A DNA stretch of 31,722 bases from Paraburkholderia acidipaludis NBRC 101816 (GCF_000684975.1 NZ_BAXZ01000040.1:1-31722), one strand, 5' to 3'. Positions 8,193 through 16,648 are shown, counted from the stretch's first letter. The notes: generated by a model not told the origin, from the letters alone. A program made the numbers and translations.

Positions 8193-9811
8193 TGCCGCGC
8201 TCCTATCGGAATCACGGGCACATCGTTGCCTCTCGCGATCAACTGCGCGATGGGATAGCCGTAATTGAGCACCGTGAGCGCGACCATCAGCGTGAGCCAC
8301 AGCGCGAAGCTGTTCAGCGCCACCGGCAAGGTGCGCGGCTCGTGCACCGCCGTGCTGAAGCGGTATTCCTCGGGCGTCGCCGGTTCGCCGCGATGCCCCT
8401 GAATCAGGACAACGAAGAACACGACGGCGGAAACCACCAGAATGAAACCGCCGATTGCCGACAAGACGACCGGGAACGCCTGCGCCGCGATCGCCGGATC
8501 CGTATAGTCGTAATAGGCCATGCGCCGCGGCATGCCGAGAATGCCGACCCAATGCCACGGGAACGTCAGCACGATCATGCCGATAAACCACAGCCACAAC
8601 TGCAGCCGCATGAGCTTCCAGTTCTTCATCGCGCGGCCCGTGATCTGCGGCCACAGGTCATAGGCGATCGCGAAGTACATGATGACGATCGCGCCCGCGT
8701 AGATCAGGTGGAAGTGTCCGGTGATCCACTGCGTGTTGTGGATGGTCTCGTCGAGCTGATAGCTCATGTTGATGAGGCCGCCCGCGCCGCCGAAGCCAAG
8801 CATCACGAACGACAAGGCGAGCGCCAGCATCTGAGGATTGTCCCAGGGCAGCGCGCCGAGCCAGCCGAAAGCGCCCTTCCCGCCACGCAGGCGCGCGGCG
8901 ATTTCCACCGAGGCGCAGATCGTGAACACCGTGAGCAGCGTGGGCACGGCCACGAGCGCCGTGAACACCGACTGCAGGAACTTGAAGCCCGAGCCCACCT
9001 GCGGATCGGCAAAGAGGTGATGGATGCCGATGGGCATGGCCACGACGAGAAAGAGGATGAACGAGATGCGCGCCATCGCGTCGCTGTAAAGCCGTCCGCC
9101 AATCGCGCGCGGCACGATCGTGTAGTACGCGATATAGGCCGGCATCAGCCAGAAGTACACGATGGCGTGCAGCGTCCACGAGAAGAACACGCGCGCGAGG
9201 CCCGCGTCGATCGTCGTGCGCCAGCCGAAGGCCGCGGGCAGGATCTGAAACAGAATTTCGATGGCGGCGCCCACCGCCGTCCAGCCCCACAGCAGCGAAC
9301 CCGCGACGGTGGCGAACATCGGCAGCGGCACGGGCTTGCCGGGATTGTCGCGCTTCCAGGCGGCCAGATTCACCGACATCAGCGCCACCCAGATCCACGA
9401 GCCCACCACCACGAGCACGACGCCGAGGTAATAGAACACGTTGCCGACCATCGGCGGATAGAACGTGTAGAGCACCGAAGCGAGGCCCAGCGCCACCGTG
9501 ACCGAGGCCATCACCGCCCCCACGGCCACCAGCACGAAGCCCACCCAGGCCCAGTTCGCGCCGACCAGCGTGCGCTTGAGCGCGAGCTCGGTCACGGCGT
9601 AGCCGAAACCCATTGCAATGAGCGTGGGGAACACATAGCCCATCACGGTGCCGTGCTCGGTCACCGAGCGGTAGTAGATCTCGGGGTCGCGCAGCCATGG
9701 ATGCAACGGGCTGCGCACATACATCTGCCAGGCGCCCAGCACCAGGGCCACCCCGAAGACGGCGAATGCCAGCCAGAAGTGCGAGAGCACGAGTCGCTTG
9801 TTATTTAACAC
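8189..9811 (-). CDS. B-family (ba3-like) heme-copper oxidase subunit I
   Basis: This 540-residue polytopic protein reduces O2 and pumps protons (family knowledge). Metal ligands are visible: His53 (low-spin heme, TEHGTVMGYV), His215 and Tyr219 in LHAIVYFWLMPAY (CuB and cross-linked Tyr), the CuB pair His264-His265 in GIHHLFADP, and His366/His368 in TGHFHLIYAG (high-spin and low-spin heme). The HxIVYFW..PAY and HHLFADP signatures match the Thermus ba3-type B family and not A-type or cbb3 oxidases. B-type enzymes typically have high O2 affinity and use a K-channel analogue for proton uptake. The gene overlaps subunit II by 11 bases and the downstream cytochrome c by 4. Confidence 0.96.
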   Translation of the reverse strand: MLNNKRLVLSHFWLAFAVFGVALVLGAWQMYVRSPLHPWLRDPEIYYRSVTEHGTVMGYVFPTLIAMGFGYAVTELALKRTLVGANWAWVGFVLVAVGAVMASVTVALGLASVLYTFYPPMVGNVFYYLGVVLVVVGSWIWVALMSVNLAAWKRDNPGKPVPLPMFATVAGSLLWGWTAVGAAIEILFQILPAAFGWRTTIDAGLARVFFSWTLHAIVYFWLMPAYIAYYTIVPRAIGGRLYSDAMARISFILFLVVAMPIGIHHLFADPQVGSGFKFLQSVFTALVAVPTLLTVFTICASVEIAARLRGGKGAFGWLGALPWDNPQMLALALSFVMLGFGGAGGLINMSYQLDETIHNTQWITGHFHLIYAGAIVIMYFAIAYDLWPQITGRAMKNWKLMRLQLWLWFIGMIVLTFPWHWVGILGMPRRMAYYDYTDPAIAAQAFPVVLSAIGGFILVVSAVVFFVVLIQGHRGEPATPEEYRFSTAVHEPRTLPVALNSFALWLTLMVALTVLNYGYPIAQLIARGNDVPVIPIGARQ

Positions 9812-10370
9812 AGCTAAGTCTCCGCGAGGTGGCCGCCATCTGCATGAACGTGCTCCTGTCGATGACCTTCACGTGCGCCCACATTCCCTGGTGCCCGGTG
9901 CCGCAGTACTCGTGGCACGGCATCAGGTGATCGCCCGGCGACGCGAAGGTGGTGCGGAAGGTGGAGATATAGCCGGGCTCCACCATCGAATTGATATTGG
10001 TCTGCGTGACGAGAAAGCCGTGCACGACGTCGGCGCTCGTCGCGCGAAACGTGATCGGCACGCCGGCGGGCACGAGCAGGCATTGCGGCGTGAACGAGTA
10101 CTGCTGCGCGACGATGCGCACCGTCACCGAGCCGTCGGGCTCCACCGCGCTGCCGAGATTGCTCTCGATGAATTCGCCCGACACGTTGAGCGTCTCGGGC
10201 TCGATCGTTTCCACGCGCGAAGGCGGCATCATCGACCAGTGCAGCCCGGTGAAGATCACCACCGCGACCGTGCTCGCGATCAGCAGCGATACGATCAGCG
10301 CCCAGCGCCGTTCGACGGCGGCGGCGACTTCTTCGGAACCGTGCGGATCAGGAGCGGTGGAGTTCGACAT
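9801..10370 (-). CDS. Heme-copper oxidase subunit II with CuA site
   Basis: The protein has 189 residues: a cytoplasmic N-terminus, one transmembrane helix (about 23-44) and a periplasmic cupredoxin domain. The binuclear CuA ligands are present: His117 (VVHGF), Cys152, Glu154, Cys156, His160 and Met163 within PCHEYCGTGHQGM. It takes electrons from cytochrome c and passes them to subunit I. There is only one helix, not the two of A-type subunit II, as in ba3-type enzymes. The 3' end overlaps subunit I by 11 bases. The C-terminus ends in SRRLSCVK, a basic tail with no motif I recognise. Confidence 0.96.
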   Translation of the reverse strand: MSNSTAPDPHGSEEVAAAVERRWALIVSLLIASTVAVVIFTGLHWSMMPPSRVETIEPETLNVSGEFIESNLGSAVEPDGSVTVRIVAQQYSFTPQCLLVPAGVPITFRATSADVVHGFLVTQTNINSMVEPGYISTFRTTFASPGDHLMPCHEYCGTGHQGMWAHVKVIDRSTFMQMAATSRRLSCVK

Positions 10371-10387
10371 GGAGCCGTATGCCTCGG

Positions 10388-10579
10388 TTATTGGATGACG
10401 CCGCGCGGCAGGAACACGAGAAAGTAGAACGCATACCAGATCGCGATCACGATCGCGGTGGCGATGCCGGCCACGGCGATCGCGCCGCGCGGTCCATGCC
10501 GCACGATTTCGTCCACGCGCTCCGGTTCGGCGCGCCGCGCCGGGTCGTTCGGATCCTCAGGGACGGGAGAGTTGATCAT
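10388..10579 (-). CDS. Small single-helix protein of the oxidase operon (subunit IIa-like position)
   Basis: This 63-residue protein starts at ATG 10579. About 30 charged, Pro/Glu/Arg-rich residues precede one hydrophobic helix (AIAVAGIATAIVIAIWYAFYFLVFL). It lies 17 bases before the subunit II start and 7 bases after the triheme cytochrome stop, so it is clearly part of the operon. B-type oxidases of Thermus have a one-helix subunit IIa that fills the place of the missing helix of subunit II. This protein has the right position, length class and topology, but no diagnostic residues were found. It could instead be an assembly factor. Confidence 0.75.
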   Translation of the reverse strand: MINSPVPEDPNDPARRAEPERVDEIVRHGPRGAIAVAGIATAIVIAIWYAFYFLVFLPRGVIQ

Positions 10580-10586
10580 CGTGGCC

Positions 10587-11912
10587 TCAGAAGAGCGGCG
10601 CCGAGCGCAGGGTGTTGACTTCCTGCACGGTGACCGGCGCGCCGTGATTGCCCCAGGCAGTGCGAATGTAGGTAACGACGGCGGCGACCTCGACGTCCGA
10701 AAGCGACTGCGCGAACGGCGGCATGCCATACGGCATCGGGTTCTTCATCGTGCCCGGCGCATAGCCGCCGTTGAGCACCATCCGGATCGGGTTGACCGAC
10801 GAGGTCATCTGGATCGACTGATTGTTCGCCAGCGGCGGGAAGTTCGGCGGCTTGCCCTGCCCGCTGCTCGCGTGGCACACCGCGCATTGCGCGTCGTAGA
10901 TTTTCTGGCCCAGCGGCGCGAGGCTGTTTTTCGCCTCCGTGGCGGTCGCGTTCGGCTCCGGCGTGTTCGCTTCGCCGGAATGGGCCGGCAGCGCCTTGAG
11001 GTAGACGGCCACCGCGCGCACGTCCTCTTCCGTGAGGTACTGGAAGCTGTCGTAGACGACTTCGGCCATCGGTCCGTACACCGCGCCGCGATTCGACACG
11101 CCGGCGTGCAGCAGGCCCACGATGTCGTCGATGCTCCAGTCGCCGAGGCCCGCCTCCTTGTTCGACGTGAGCGACGGCGCATACCAGTCCTGCATCGGAA
11201 TCAGGCCGCCCTGGAACTCCTTGGACTTCGTATTGCCGCCGAGCGCGTTGATTTCCGTGTGGCACATCGTGCAGTGGCCGAGGCCCTGGACCAGATACGC
11301 GCCGCGATTCCATTCGACCGATTGCGTCGGGTCCGGACGGTACTCGCCCGCCCTGAAGAACAGCGTGCGCCAGCCCAGCAGCAACTGCCGCTGGTTGAAC
11401 GGAAAGCGCAGTTCGTGCGCCCGGTTCGGCTGATGGATCGGCGGTGTGGATTGCAGGTAGGCAAAGATCGCATCCGAATCGGCGCGCGTGACCCGCGTGT
11501 AGGCCGTGTAGGGCATCGCCGGATACAGCAGCGAGCCGTCGCGCGATCTGCCTTCGTGCAGCATGCGGTAGAACTCGTCGGCGGTCCACGCGCCGATGCC
11601 GTCCGTCTTGTCGGAGGAAATGTTGGGCGAATAGAGCGTGCCGAAGGGCGTGGCCATCGCGCGGCCGCCGCCAAAGAGCTTGCCGCCGGGTATGGTGTGG
11701 CAGGCAATGCAGTCGCCCGCGCGCGCGAGGTACTCGCCGCGCGCAATCACCTGGGCGCCGTTGCTCGCCGGCGTGGCCGCCTGCGTTTGCGTTTGTGCCT
11801 GCGCTTCGGCGCGCGGCATGCCGGGCGACATCAGGACGCCGCAGAGCAAGGCCAGCGCCGCGCAGGCCTTGCGCAGGGGAAGCTCGATGCGATTCAGGGT
11901 TGCGAGGCGCAT
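10587..11912 (-). CDS. Triheme cytochrome c
   Basis: The protein has 441 residues from ATG 11912, which has GGTCCCACC context; the open frame runs further upstream without a good start. A long signal peptide (charged start, then ACAALALLCGVLMSPG, cleavage near AEAQA) is followed by a Gln/Thr/Ala linker. Three class I domains carry CIACH (68-72), CTMCH (214-218) and CAVCH (343-347). The overall pattern, with GEYLARAGDCIACHT and NRGAYLVQGLGHCTMCHT, resembles the triheme cytochrome subunits of membrane-bound alcohol and gluconate dehydrogenases (AdhB/GadC type). No dehydrogenase gene is adjacent here, so its partner is probably the oxidase. It may feed electrons from quinol or a periplasmic dehydrogenase towards CuA. 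Confidence 0.93.
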   Translation of the reverse strand: MRLATLNRIELPLRKACAALALLCGVLMSPGMPRAEAQAQTQTQAATPASNGAQVIARGEYLARAGDCIACHTIPGGKLFGGGRAMATPFGTLYSPNISSDKTDGIGAWTADEFYRMLHEGRSRDGSLLYPAMPYTAYTRVTRADSDAIFAYLQSTPPIHQPNRAHELRFPFNQRQLLLGWRTLFFRAGEYRPDPTQSVEWNRGAYLVQGLGHCTMCHTEINALGGNTKSKEFQGGLIPMQDWYAPSLTSNKEAGLGDWSIDDIVGLLHAGVSNRGAVYGPMAEVVYDSFQYLTEEDVRAVAVYLKALPAHSGEANTPEPNATATEAKNSLAPLGQKIYDAQCAVCHASSGQGKPPNFPPLANNQSIQMTSSVNPIRMVLNGGYAPGTMKNPMPYGMPPFAQSLSDVEVAAVVTYIRTAWGNHGAPVTVQEVNTLRSAPLF

Positions 11913-11925
11913 GGTGGGACCTCGC

Positions 11926-12663
11926 TCATTGGGGGACGCTGCCGCACGCGAGCGGCAGCGCCGGGCCGCCTGCCGGAGCGGGCGTCGGATTCGTGGGCGC
12001 GGGCTGAGAGGCGAGCCACGCGGCGATCGCCGTGATGTCGCGGTCGGACAGGCGGGTGGCGATCTCGTGCATGCAATCGGGGCTTGCCGTGCTGCGCGTG
12101 CCATAGCGGAACGCGCCCAGTTGCGCGCTGATGTAGTCGGCGTGCAGGCCCAGCAGGCCCGGTATCGCGGGCTCCCGGCCCGTCAGCGCCGCGCCGTGGC
12201 AGCTCGTGCAGGCGGGCACGCCGTGCGCCGCTTCGCCGCCGGCCGCGAGCGCCTTGCCGCGCTCGAGCGTGGCCGCGTCCACCTTGGGCGTGGCCGGCTG
12301 CGGATACGGAGGACGCTCGCTCGCGAAGTAATCGGCGATCTGGTGGAGATAGGCGTCGGGCAAATACGCCAGCAGATAGTTCATGGGCGGATATTTGCGC
12401 CGCCCGTCGCGAAACGCGATCAGCTGGTTGTAGAGATAGCCTGCCGGCTTGCCCGCCAGACGGGGGAAATAATCGCTGTCGGTGCCCTCGCCATGCGCGC
12501 CATGGCAGGCCGCGCAGCCCATCACGCGGGCCTGCATCGTATCGGGCGCCGCGCCGGCGGCATCAGTGGCGTCGGCAGCCCATGCCGTGCAGCCGAACGG
12601 GCTGCAAAGCGGTATGCAAAGCGCAAGCAGCACGGCGATGAACCAGGCAATGCGATGTGTCAC
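11926..12663 (-). CDS. Diheme c4-type cytochrome c
   Basis: This 245-residue protein has a signal peptide (hydrophobic AWFIAVLLALCIPLCSPFG, cleavage near AWAA). Two heme sites follow, CAACH (50-54) and CTSCH (152-156), each in a c4-like domain (YLYNQLIAFRDGRR and YISAQLGAFRYGTR are the matching helices after the distal loop). It is first in the oxidase operon, 13 bases before the triheme cytochrome. The C-terminus is Pro/Ala-rich. A periplasmic electron shuttle to the B-type oxidase is the natural reading. With its two neighbours the operon encodes seven CxxCH sites. Confidence 0.93.
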   Translation of the reverse strand: MTHRIAWFIAVLLALCIPLCSPFGCTAWAADATDAAGAAPDTMQARVMGCAACHGAHGEGTDSDYFPRLAGKPAGYLYNQLIAFRDGRRKYPPMNYLLAYLPDAYLHQIADYFASERPPYPQPATPKVDAATLERGKALAAGGEAAHGVPACTSCHGAALTGREPAIPGLLGLHADYISAQLGAFRYGTRSTASPDCMHEIATRLSDRDITAIAAWLASQPAPTNPTPAPAGGPALPLACGSVPQ

Positions 12664-12951
12664 CGGCGTCCTCGTTCGGTTTATTGTCGCAGTCTGTCGT
12701 CGGAGTGGGCGATCGCGATGTTCGCCATCGCAATGCGCGCAACGTCATACAGCCGGCATCGCACGGCGTTCTATAACACTAGCGCCTGAATAATACGTTT
12801 TCAAGATGCTTGACGGCGGCACTCGGGATTGGAAACGAATCCAAACATCGGGGCGGCCGCGGCGCCTGCCGTGAAGAATCGCGAGGATATGGTCGAAGCG
12901 CGGCGCGCACCGCGCTTCGGAACCTGCTCACGGCCGACCGTGGCGCGCGCA
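12664..12951. other. Upstream region of the oxidase operon, with a weak promoter candidate
   Basis: These 288 bases between the MFS gene and the first cytochrome gene must hold the operon promoter. On the minus strand TTGAAA (12804-12799), 17 bases and TAGTGT (12781-12776) form a weak sigma70 candidate. The surrounding 12771-12804 is the only AT-rich patch. I found no convincing FNR (TTGAT-N4-ATCAA) site by eye. No gene is seen here. Confidence 0.3.
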
Positions 12952-14382
12952 TCAAACGGCGTCTCGCTCGACCTCGCCGGAGAGCGGACGCGGAATGGCG
13001 AACGAGACCACCAGGGCCGCCGCGGTGATTGCGGCCCCCAGCAACATGCCGGACGAATATCCCGCCGTCGAGGCGGCAGGCGCATTGACCGCGACCTGGA
13101 TGGCCGGCAGCGCGGCAAAGCTCAGGCCGGCGCCAAGATTGAAAGCGCCTGCGTTGAGTCCCGGCAGGAAGCCGGGGTTTTGCGGCGGCGAAAGGACGAT
13201 GCCCAATCCGTTGAGCATGATGTTGGCCGTGCCGGCGTACATGATGCCGAGCAGCACGGTCATCGCGATCAACACCGCAAGGGAGTGCACGCCGGCGAAT
13301 GCCATCACGACGAGCGCCACCACGCTCCCGGCGAGACCGAGCCGCAGTATCCGGCGATAGCCCACGGTCGGCGCGAACCGCCCCGCGAGCGGCCCCATGG
13401 CCCACCCGACCAGCGCGTACGGAACGAGAAACGCGAGCGACGTCACGGCCGGCGCCATGCCGAATCCCGCGTTGGCGTTCTGCGCGATCGAGGGCACCAG
13501 CCCGTTCGCCACCGAGAATACGCCTGTCATCGTCAGCAGCGTGGTCAGCAGCAATGCCCACGTTTCCCGGCGTCGCAGCAGCGGCGTCGGGATGAGCGGT
13601 TCGGCAACGCGGTTCTCGACGCTCCAGAAGGCGGCGAACGCGGCGACGGCAACGCAGAACGAGACGCCGACCAGAAGCCAGTTCGCCGAAGCGAGCTTGC
13701 CCGCTTCGTTGAGCCCGAGCAGCAGCGCCGCCAGGGTGATCACCAGCGGGAAGACGCCCTTCCAGTCCATTCGCACACCTTGCGACGGCCGCGACTCCAC
13801 GCCCCACGCCATCAGCATGAGCACCGCAATGACCGTGACTACGGCAATGGTCAGGAATACCGATCGAAAGCCGAAAGCGCCGGCGAGCCAGCCCCCGGCG
13901 ATCGCGTCGACCCCGGCGATGCCGCCGTTGACGGCCGTGAGGACGCCCATTGCCACGCCGTATTTGCGCGGGTCGTCGATCTCGGTGCGCAGCATCAGCA
14001 GGCAGATCGGCACCACCGGTCCCGTCACGCCCTGGATGATGCGGCCGGCAAACAGCGTCTCCACGTTCGTCGCCAGCGCGGCGACGACGCTGCCCACCAG
14101 CATGACGAGCAGCATGCCGAGCAGGACGCGCTTGCGCCCGACAATGTCGCTCAGGCGCGGCAGAAACAGCGAGAAGAGCGCGGCAACGGCGAAGAACAGC
14201 GTCTGCGAAAGACCGATCGTCGCTTCGTCGGTCCGCAACTCATGCGCCATGGTCACGAGAACGGGGCTGAGCATGCTCGCATTGAGCTGAAATGCGATGC
14301 ATGCGGCCAGCAAGGCGGCCGTCAGTCCGGCAATGCGCGCGGGCCGGCCGGCCGAGACGCTCGAGGAGGTCCGGGTGTTCAT
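12952..14382 (-). CDS. MFS transporter (DHA2-like, about 14 helices)
   Basis: This 476-residue hydrophobic protein has the MFS loop 2-3 motif (LPRLSDIVGRKRVLLGML). A motif-C-like region follows (GGIAGVDAIAGGWLAGAFGFRSVF). About 14 hydrophobic segments can be counted. It overlaps the nucleoside hydrolase by 4 bases at its 5' end, so the two are co-translated. It is likely to import the nucleoside or related substrate of that enzyme; this is inferred from context, since drug-efflux DHA2 members have similar sequences. Expression is probably under the divergent LacI-type regulator. Confidence 0.88.
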   Translation of the reverse strand: MNTRTSSSVSAGRPARIAGLTAALLAACIAFQLNASMLSPVLVTMAHELRTDEATIGLSQTLFFAVAALFSLFLPRLSDIVGRKRVLLGMLLVMLVGSVVAALATNVETLFAGRIIQGVTGPVVPICLLMLRTEIDDPRKYGVAMGVLTAVNGGIAGVDAIAGGWLAGAFGFRSVFLTIAVVTVIAVLMLMAWGVESRPSQGVRMDWKGVFPLVITLAALLLGLNEAGKLASANWLLVGVSFCVAVAAFAAFWSVENRVAEPLIPTPLLRRRETWALLLTTLLTMTGVFSVANGLVPSIAQNANAGFGMAPAVTSLAFLVPYALVGWAMGPLAGRFAPTVGYRRILRLGLAGSVVALVVMAFAGVHSLAVLIAMTVLLGIMYAGTANIMLNGLGIVLSPPQNPGFLPGLNAGAFNLGAGLSFAALPAIQVAVNAPAASTAGYSSGMLLGAAITAAALVVSFAIPRPLSGEVERDAV

Positions 14383-15335
14383 GCCGCGGCTCCTTCGGGC
14401 TCGCCGATGCGCTCCAGCGCGTCGATCACGAGCCCCCAGAAACGGTCGCTATCCAGCTCCATCGCCGCCCATGTTTTGCAGTCCTCAGGAGGGGCGCGCC
14501 GGAAGTCGGCGACCGTCATGCCGGTCGTGAACTCCCCCCGCAGCTCGACGGCGATCGGCACGCGCACGGCGCGCACGATGGTCGGGTCGATCACGTGCGC
14601 GACCGCGCAGGGATCGTGCACCGGCGGGCTGTCGAAGCCCATCACGTCCGAATAGGTTTGCCCGAAGTATTCGAGCAGTTCGCCCACGAAGCGCGCCGGC
14701 GCCGTGCCGATCGCCGCGATGCGCCGCGCGACCTCGGGCGTGGCCAGCGCCTGATGCGTGGCGTCGAGCCCGACCATGACCACCTTCCAGCCGGCGCGAA
14801 AGACGATGTCGGCCGCCTCCGGGTCGATGAAGACGTTGAACTCCGCAACGGGGCTCCAGTTGCCGGCGTGCACCGCGCCGCCCATCAGCACCACCTGCTT
14901 CACCCGCTCGACGATGCGCGGCTCCTTGCGCACCGCGAGGGCGATGTTGGTGAGCGCCCCGGTGGGGACGAGCGTGATCGTGCCGGGCTCGCTCGCCATC
15001 ACCGTCTCCACGATCAGGTCCACCGCGTGGCGCGGATCGAGGGCGAACGCCGGCTCCGGGAGTTGCGGGCCGTCCATGCCCGTCTCCCCGTGGATACTGG
15101 GCGCCGTCTCCACCTCGCGCACCAGCGGCCGGTGGGCGCCGGCGGCGAACGGCACGCCCACGATGCCCGCCATGCGCGCCACGCCGAGGGCATTGCGCGT
15201 CACCTTCTCCAGCGTCTGATTGCCGGCGACGGTCGTGACCGCCGCCAGATTGATGTTCGGGTTGCCATGGGCCAGCATGATGGCGATCGCGTCGTCGTGA
15301 CCCGGATCGCAGTCGAGAATAATCGTCTCAGCCAT
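14379..15335 (-). CDS. Inosine/uridine-preferring nucleoside hydrolase family protein
   Basis: The 318-residue protein opens with the Ca2+-binding N-terminal signature ILDCDPGHDDAIAIMLA (DxDPGxDD-type). The segments TTVAGNQTLEKVTRNAL, LVPTGALTNIALAV and VLMGGAVHAGNWSPVAEFNVFIDPEAA are all conserved in the family. A C-terminal VHDPCAVAHVI supplies the second set of metal/ribose residues. Members hydrolyse the N-glycosidic bond of ribonucleosides to base and ribose in the cytoplasm. The gene is first in a two-gene operon with the MFS transporter and is divergent from lacI-type 15509-16591. Confidence 0.95.
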   Translation of the reverse strand: MAETIILDCDPGHDDAIAIMLAHGNPNINLAAVTTVAGNQTLEKVTRNALGVARMAGIVGVPFAAGAHRPLVREVETAPSIHGETGMDGPQLPEPAFALDPRHAVDLIVETVMASEPGTITLVPTGALTNIALAVRKEPRIVERVKQVVLMGGAVHAGNWSPVAEFNVFIDPEAADIVFRAGWKVVMVGLDATHQALATPEVARRIAAIGTAPARFVGELLEYFGQTYSDVMGFDSPPVHDPCAVAHVIDPTIVRAVRVPIAVELRGEFTTGMTVADFRRAPPEDCKTWAAMELDSDRFWGLVIDALERIGEPEGAAA

Positions 15336-15356
15336 GTCGCTTCCTTGTCGATGTCC

Positions 15357-15393
15357 GTTAAGCGCTTGACATCGTAGGCGTAAAGCGCTTGAC
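15357..15393. promoter_or_regulatory. Two LacI-type operators between the nucleoside hydrolase and its regulator
   Basis: GTTAAGCGCTTGAC (15357-15370) and GTAAAGCGCTTGAC (15380-15393) are near-perfect palindromes built on AAGCGCTT, the CG-centred form typical of LacI/PurR-family sites. Their centres are 23 bases apart. They lie 22 bases upstream of the nucleoside hydrolase start and 116 bases upstream of the regulator gene. Binding would block the hydrolase-MFS operon most directly and could also autoregulate. Confidence 0.8.
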
Positions 15394-15508
15394 GTAAAAC
15401 ACTCGCAAACCCCAATCGGTTATGATTGGCCCACGTTTTGCATGCTCGAACGGCCCTCGTGGAGAGTCGAGCCGCGGCCTCACCCGCTGTTTTTTCGCTA
15501 AAGATCTC

Positions 15509-16591
15509 ATGAAACGTCAGCCTGATGCGCCAGGCTCGCGCGGCGCGGCCGTGCGCAAGCAACCCGCGCCGGCCCTCGCGGACGGTGCCCGGCGCGTGAC
15601 CGCCGCCATGGTCGCCCGCCGGGCGGGCACGAGCGTCGCCACCGTCTCGCTCGTCATCAACGGCAAAGCGCAGGGACGCGTTTCGGACGAGAACGCCGCG
15701 CGCGTGCTGGAAGCGGTGCGCGAGCTTGGCTACGTGGTCGACGGCACGGCCAGCGCCCTCGCGCGCGGAACCAGCAACATCGTCGCGATGCTCGCGCCCG
15801 ACCTGTGCAATCCGTTCTTCGGCCAGGTGATCCAGGGCATTCAGGAAGAGTTGGGAGACCGCTTTCAGCTCCTGCTTTCCGCCGCATCTCGCGGCGCGTT
15901 GCCGACCAGCGAGGACATCCTGCGGCTCTCCGCATTGCGTCCGGCCGGCCTGCTGGCTTATGCGCCGGCCCCCCGGTTCATGGACCGGTTTCCCGCGGGA
16001 ACGCCCGTGGTGCTGCTCGATGCGCCGGGAATGGAGAAGCGCGCGGTCACGGTGAACTACGACATCGGCCCCGGCATCGAGGAACTCGTCGGCCACCTGG
16101 CGGCGCGCGGCCACCGGAAGATGGGCTATCTCGACAGCACGACGCCCTCCACCACCTATGTTCTACGCAGGAAGCGCTTGCAGGAAGTGGCCGAACGGCA
16201 AGGCATGACCGTGGTGGGCGGAGAGGACGCGCGCAGCGGGCCCGACCTTCGCGCCGCAGCGCTCGCGTTCCGCCGCGCGTGGCCGGGGTGGCGCGCCGAG
16301 GGAGTCACGGTGGTCGTGGTCTGCGCCGACACGCTCGCGCACGGCGTGCTCGCCGCATGCGCCCAGGAAGGGATCCGCGTGCCCGAGGATCTCGCGGTGG
16401 CAGGCTTCGACGATCTTCCCGCCTCGTCCGTGACCTCGCCCACCCTTACCAGCGTGGCGTTGCCTGGCGACGCACTCGGGCGCGCCGCCGCGCACCGGCT
16501 CATCGCCCTGATCGACGGAGAGAGCCCGCGGACCCTGCCGCCCGGCATCCTGCGCGCGGCCCTCGTTCAGCGGAATTCCACGGGAAAGTGA
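15509..16591 (+). CDS. LacI-family transcriptional regulator
   Basis: The protein has 360 residues from ATG 15509; an open frame further 5' (ATG 15422) is possible but adds a non-family tail across the upstream region. A 28-residue basic leader is followed by the LacI helix-turn-helix (VTAAMVARRAGTSVATVSLVINGK, residues 30-53) and hinge (RVLEAVRELGYVVDGTASALARG). A periplasmic-binding-protein-like effector domain then includes VAMLAPDLCNPFFGQVIQGI and VAVAGFDDLPASS near the C-terminus. It is divergent from the nucleoside hydrolase-MFS operon with two operators in between, so its inducer is probably a nucleoside, base or ribose. The effector cannot be read from sequence. Confidence 0.94.
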   Translation: MKRQPDAPGSRGAAVRKQPAPALADGARRVTAAMVARRAGTSVATVSLVINGKAQGRVSDENAARVLEAVRELGYVVDGTASALARGTSNIVAMLAPDLCNPFFGQVIQGIQEELGDRFQLLLSAASRGALPTSEDILRLSALRPAGLLAYAPAPRFMDRFPAGTPVVLLDAPGMEKRAVTVNYDIGPGIEELVGHLAARGHRKMGYLDSTTPSTTYVLRRKRLQEVAERQGMTVVGGEDARSGPDLRAAALAFRRAWPGWRAEGVTVVVVCADTLAHGVLAACAQEGIRVPEDLAVAGFDDLPASSVTSPTLTSVALPGDALGRAAAHRLIALIDGESPRTLPPGILRAALVQRNSTGK

Positions 16592-16605
16592 TCGGCGGCA
16601 TGAGC

Positions 16606-16627
16606 GTGGCCACAGCTGAGCGGCCAC
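16606..16627. terminator. Hairpin between convergent lacI-type and COG0523 genes
   Basis: GTGGCC (16606-16611), a 10-base loop and GGCCAC (16622-16627) form a perfect 6-bp stem within the 57-base gap between two convergent stops. It has no T-run, so it is at best a weak bidirectional terminator. Confidence 0.3.
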
Positions 16628-16648
16628 TGCTTGCGCCGGTCGTCGGGC

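Noticed and set aside
8192..9808. 538-codon plus-strand frame opposite oxidase subunit I
   Set aside because: Arg/His-rich translation without any family motif. Subunit I has all metal ligands on the other strand.
12785..12806. Possible FNR/Anr-type box near the oxidase promoter
   Set aside because: Only the outer TGAA/TTCA bases are symmetric; the TTGAT-N4-ATCAA consensus is not met.
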